From: an uncultured Solirubrobacterales bacterium
Lineage (GTDB): Bacteria; Actinomycetota; Thermoleophilia; Solirubrobacterales; Solirubrobacteraceae
Reading direction: 5' to 3'
Assembly: GCA_937973575.1 (NCBI GenBank)
Contig: CALJKH010000173.1
Span: 1-9,699 of the forward strand
DNA: 9,699 bases
The translations under genes and the position numbers were made by a program. This document shows, in pieces, positions 7,320-9,699 of the stretch; position 1 is the first letter of the stretch; each line of letters starts with the position of its first letter. A model generated the notes under the pieces. That model had not been told where the DNA came from and ran no database searches. It saw only the letters and a list, made by a program, of their open reading frames with translations.

Positions 7320-7388
7320 GAAGTCTCCGTTTTATGCCCTTGCAAGTGGGCGTTGGGGCGGGTTTAGGCCGTGTCGTGAGAGGAGTTC
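7320..7388 (-). other. 69-base spacer between the deacetylase and aminotransferase genes
   Basis: The only sizeable non-coding gap in the window. It holds the aminotransferase ribosome-binding site (GGAG next to its start). I found no convincing -35/-10 pair: TTGCAA is present but nothing lies at the right spacing. A GCCC/GGGC inverted repeat with an 8-base loop (7336-7351) is too weak to call. A promoter or processing site here is possible but unsupported. Confidence 0.4.
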
Positions 7389-8105
7389 TCAGGGAAGCAC
7401 GACTGTGTCAAGACTACGCGTTTCAACGGCGTTCAGGACCCCGGGAAGTGCTGCGACTGTGCGGAGGTGCGACCCTTCAGCCGAGTAGTCGTCGCCGTCA
7501 TGCAGGAGGACAACATCGCCAGCTTTCAACTTGGCTGTTGCGTCCTTGATGATTGACTCGGGCGTAGCGCGCGCTCGCCAGTCACGACCCCACTGAGTCC
7601 ACAGCCACGGCTGGAGGTTTGCCCGCTTAACTTCGCGCAGAAAAGCCGGGGTGTAAATGCCTAGCGGGGCTCGTTGCAGGTCACATTCAACTCCGGTTGC
7701 AGAGTGGATCGTCTCCTTAGCGCGGGCGATGTCATCGCGGATCTGGGGACCAGTTAGCCGTAGTGCGTTCCTGTGCTGGAAGCAGTGAAGGGCAATGCGA
7801 TGACCCTCCGCAGTGATTTCCGCGGCTAGTTCTGGTGTGGCTTCAACTCGCTCGCCAACTAGGAAGAAGGTGGCCTTAACTCCTCGTTCATCGAGAATTC
7901 GCAGAACCTCTGGAGTGCCCTCAGGGTGGGGGCCGTCATCAAAGGTGATCGCGACCGACTGGTCAGCAAGTTCCTCAGGCAGCCCCAACGGGACCCCGAT
8001 TGCGTTGGCAAGCGGCGGTAGCAGCGGCATCAACGCCGGCGCCGCATGGGCAACGGCTAACCCGCCTCCGACTGTTCCAAGCGCAACTGCTGTTCCCTTC
8101 CGCAT
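7389..8105 (-). CDS. Polysaccharide deacetylase (NodB homology, CE4 family)
   Basis: 238 residues. The N-terminus (MRKGTAVALGTVGGGLAVAHAAP) is basic then hydrophobic, a signal peptide or membrane anchor, so the enzyme should act outside the membrane. All NodB motifs are present: TFDDGP (54-59) with catalytic Asp56 and metal-binding Asp57; His107 and His111 as HCFQH; RAPLG (145-149); WGRDW with Asp175; and LLHDG with His202. Motif 2 has Cys where Ser or Thr is usual in H-S/T-x-x-H, but both metal ligands are kept. Family members remove N- or O-acetyl groups from peptidoglycan, chitin-like chains or exopolysaccharide; which one applies here is unknown. It starts 4 bases after the pgi stop and so is probably co-transcribed with it. 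Its layout is the template that reveals the degenerate domain in the nearby glycosyltransferase. Confidence 0.93.
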   Translation of the reverse strand: MRKGTAVALGTVGGGLAVAHAAPALMPLLPPLANAIGVPLGLPEELADQSVAITFDDGPHPEGTPEVLRILDERGVKATFFLVGERVEATPELAAEITAEGHRIALHCFQHRNALRLTGPQIRDDIARAKETIHSATGVECDLQRAPLGIYTPAFLREVKRANLQPWLWTQWGRDWRARATPESIIKDATAKLKAGDVVLLHDGDDYSAEGSHLRTVAALPGVLNAVETRSLDTVVLP

Positions 8106-8109
8106 GGGC

Positions 8110-9699
8110 CTAGTCTCGCAGGCTGCGGATTGCTGCGATTAAAGCCTGCGTTGCCGGGTCATGGCTTGCAGTTTGGGTGCCGGCGAGTTCAGGCACGATC
8201 ACCCCGGCCAGTTCCTTGCCCAGCTCAACTCCCCATTGGTCAAAGGCGTTGATTCCCCAGATTGCTGCTTCCACAAACACCTTGTGCTCATAGAGGGCGA
8301 CTAGCGAACCCAGCGTGGCAGGGTTGAGTTGCTTGGCGAGGATCACTGTGACCGGCCGCCCGCCAGGGAACCTGCGGTGAGGTGCAAGCTCGGGTCGCCC
8401 TTCAGCTGCGGCCGCATCCTCACTCCGCCCGATCGACAGAGCCTCGGCCTGGGCAACCAAGTTCGCGACCAGTAAGTCCTGCCTGTCCTGGTCGGCAGGG
8501 TCAACCGATTGGGCAAAGCCAATTAGGTCGCATGGAACTGTGCGAGTTCCCTGATGGAGGAGCTGGTGGAAGGCGTGCTGGCCGTCGGTCCCAGCCTGAC
8601 CCCAGACGATGGTTCCGGTATCGGTGTCAGCCGGGGTGCCGTCGGAGCGCACTGATTTGCCGTTGCTCTCCATGTCCAGCTGCTGCAGCCAGGTTGGGAA
8701 AAGGCGCAAGTCATTTGAGTAGGGGAGGACCGCGTGTGTCTCAAACCCGGCAAGGCTCCCGTTCCAAAGCCAGCTGAGGGCGAGCAGCACCGGCAGGTTG
8801 CTGGCAGCTGGTGCAGTGCGGAAGTGGGTGTCCATCGCGTTCATCCCGCCGAGGAACTCGCGGAAGTTGGCTGGGCCAACAGCAACCATCAGCGAGAGGC
8901 CAACTGCTGACCCAACTGAGTACCTGCCACCAACCCAATCCCAGAAGCCAAACATTCCCGACTCAGGGTCAATCCCAAATGCCTCAACCTGAGCGGCCGC
9001 AGTTGACACAGCGACCATGTGCGCTGCCACAGCGTCCTCTCCCAGCGCCCCAACAATCCACTCGCGAGCTTCCTTAGCGTTCGCGATCGTCTCCAACGTC
9101 GTGAAGGTCTTGGAGCAGACGATGAAGAGCGTCGTGGCTGGGTCAAGCCCGGCCAGCGCTGTCTGGAGGTCGGCCGGGTCCACATTGGACACAAACCGCA
9201 CGGCAAGGTCAGGGTCAGCAAATGGGCGAAGTGCAGCTGTGGCCATGCGGGGGCCGAGGTCAGAGCCGCCGATACCGAGGTTGACGATCGTGGTGAACTT
9301 CTCTCCGGTGCTGCCCGTCCTGCTGCCATCGCGCACTGAGGTTGAGAACTGCTCCATCTTTGCCAGCTCGGCTTGGACTGCAGCATCAACATCGAGGCCG
9401 TCAACGTTGAGTGGCGTCCCCGCTGGCGCGCGGAGTGCGGTGTGAAGTGCTGCGCGGTCCTCTGTGTTGTTCACATGCTTGCCAGCGAACATCGAATTCA
9501 CCTGATCCATTACCTCGCGGTCTTCGATCAGCCAGAGGAGGAGGTCCAGCTCGTCCGGGTCAAACAGCTGGCGAGTTAGGTCAAGCCGCAGGCCACAGGC
9601 CTCGGCTACGAACCGCTCAAGGCGAACAGGGTCAGCAAGGGCCTTAACCCTGCGGGCTCGGGGTGCCTCTGCGGCTGCCGCGAGCGCCTGCCATTCGAC
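8110..9699 (-). CDS. pgi: Glucose-6-phosphate isomerase Pgi (5' partial)
   Basis: Interconverts glucose 6-phosphate and fructose 6-phosphate in glycolysis and gluconeogenesis, and supplies fructose 6-phosphate for amino-sugar synthesis. The frame stays open to the right edge, giving 529 residues. The first visible residues (VEWQALA) align with E. coli Pgi near residue 12 (AAWQALQ), so roughly ten residues are missing. The Met at 9510 is internal, because family-conserved sequence (GLRLDLTRQLFDPDELDLL) lies upstream of it. Seen motifs: NLGIGGSDLGP, KTFTTLET, FWDWVGGRYSVGSAVGLSL, the catalytic Glu in DMESNGK (8668-8670), the catalytic His in GQHAFHQ (8575-8577), and the second signature ending FDQWGVELGK with its Lys at 8215-8217. 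It probably leads the transcript that continues into the deacetylase. Confidence 0.97.
   Translation of the reverse strand, partial: VEWQALAAAAEAPRARRVKALADPVRLERFVAEACGLRLDLTRQLFDPDELDLLLWLIEDREVMDQVNSMFAGKHVNNTEDRAALHTALRAPAGTPLNVDGLDVDAAVQAELAKMEQFSTSVRDGSRTGSTGEKFTTIVNLGIGGSDLGPRMATAALRPFADPDLAVRFVSNVDPADLQTALAGLDPATTLFIVCSKTFTTLETIANAKEAREWIVGALGEDAVAAHMVAVSTAAAQVEAFGIDPESGMFGFWDWVGGRYSVGSAVGLSLMVAVGPANFREFLGGMNAMDTHFRTAPAASNLPVLLALSWLWNGSLAGFETHAVLPYSNDLRLFPTWLQQLDMESNGKSVRSDGTPADTDTGTIVWGQAGTDGQHAFHQLLHQGTRTVPCDLIGFAQSVDPADQDRQDLLVANLVAQAEALSIGRSEDAAAAEGRPELAPHRRFPGGRPVTVILAKQLNPATLGSLVALYEHKVFVEAAIWGINAFDQWGVELGKELAGVIVPELAGTQTASHDPATQALIAAIRSLRD

Noticed and set aside
7336..7351. GCCC/GGGC inverted repeat as terminator or attenuator
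   Set aside because: Only a 4-bp stem with an 8-base loop and no T-tract; not distinguishable from chance.
8889..9404. 171-codon same-strand frame inside pgi
   Set aside because: It is in a different frame from the well-conserved Pgi sequence, and its Ser/Arg/Trp-rich translation is typical of shifted frames.
9508..9510. ATG as pgi start
   Set aside because: The upstream frame to 9699 encodes conserved Pgi sequence (VEWQALA, GLRLDLTRQLF), so this Met is internal.

Overview
The window reads as an ordinary bacterial chromosome segment of moderately high GC (judged by eye, not computed). It is densely coded, with short gaps and overlapping or abutting genes. The PurF style ([4Fe-4S]-type cysteines, a TTGSS.WENTQP-like glutaminase segment), GTG starts and gene style suggest an actinobacterial lineage, perhaps Thermoleophilia-like. 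That assignment is inference only. I see no mobile elements, tRNA, rRNA, CRISPR or phage genes.

Left part (1-3615, + strand): a de novo purine operon, purF (5' end outside the window) - purN - purH. purF and purN overlap by 4 bases (GTGA), and purH follows 17 bases later. It covers the first step, the third step and the last two steps of IMP synthesis. No purM lies between purF and purN. A compact GC hairpin overlaps the purH stop codon and fills the 5-base gap to the convergent gene.

Right part (3621-9699, - strand): five same-strand genes read from right to left. They are pgi (a few N-terminal residues outside the window), a NodB-type polysaccharide deacetylase 4 bases later, and after a 69-base spacer a DegT/DnrJ/EryC1/StrS sugar aminotransferase, a sugar-nucleotide epimerase/dehydratase (stop and start directly abutting), and an MGDG-synthase/MurG-like glycosyltransferase. 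The set fits a surface glycan or glycolipid pathway: hexose-phosphate supply, sugar-nucleotide editing, glycosyl transfer and deacetylation. The substrates cannot be read from sequence.

The most unusual item is the glycosyltransferase. After its cytosolic catalytic part it has one predicted membrane span and then a roughly 165-residue C-terminal domain. This domain follows the layout of a NodB polysaccharide deacetylase, but the catalytic Asp and the metal-binding His residues are gone. It therefore looks like an extracytoplasmic pseudo-deacetylase, encoded a few genes from a deacetylase whose motifs are intact.
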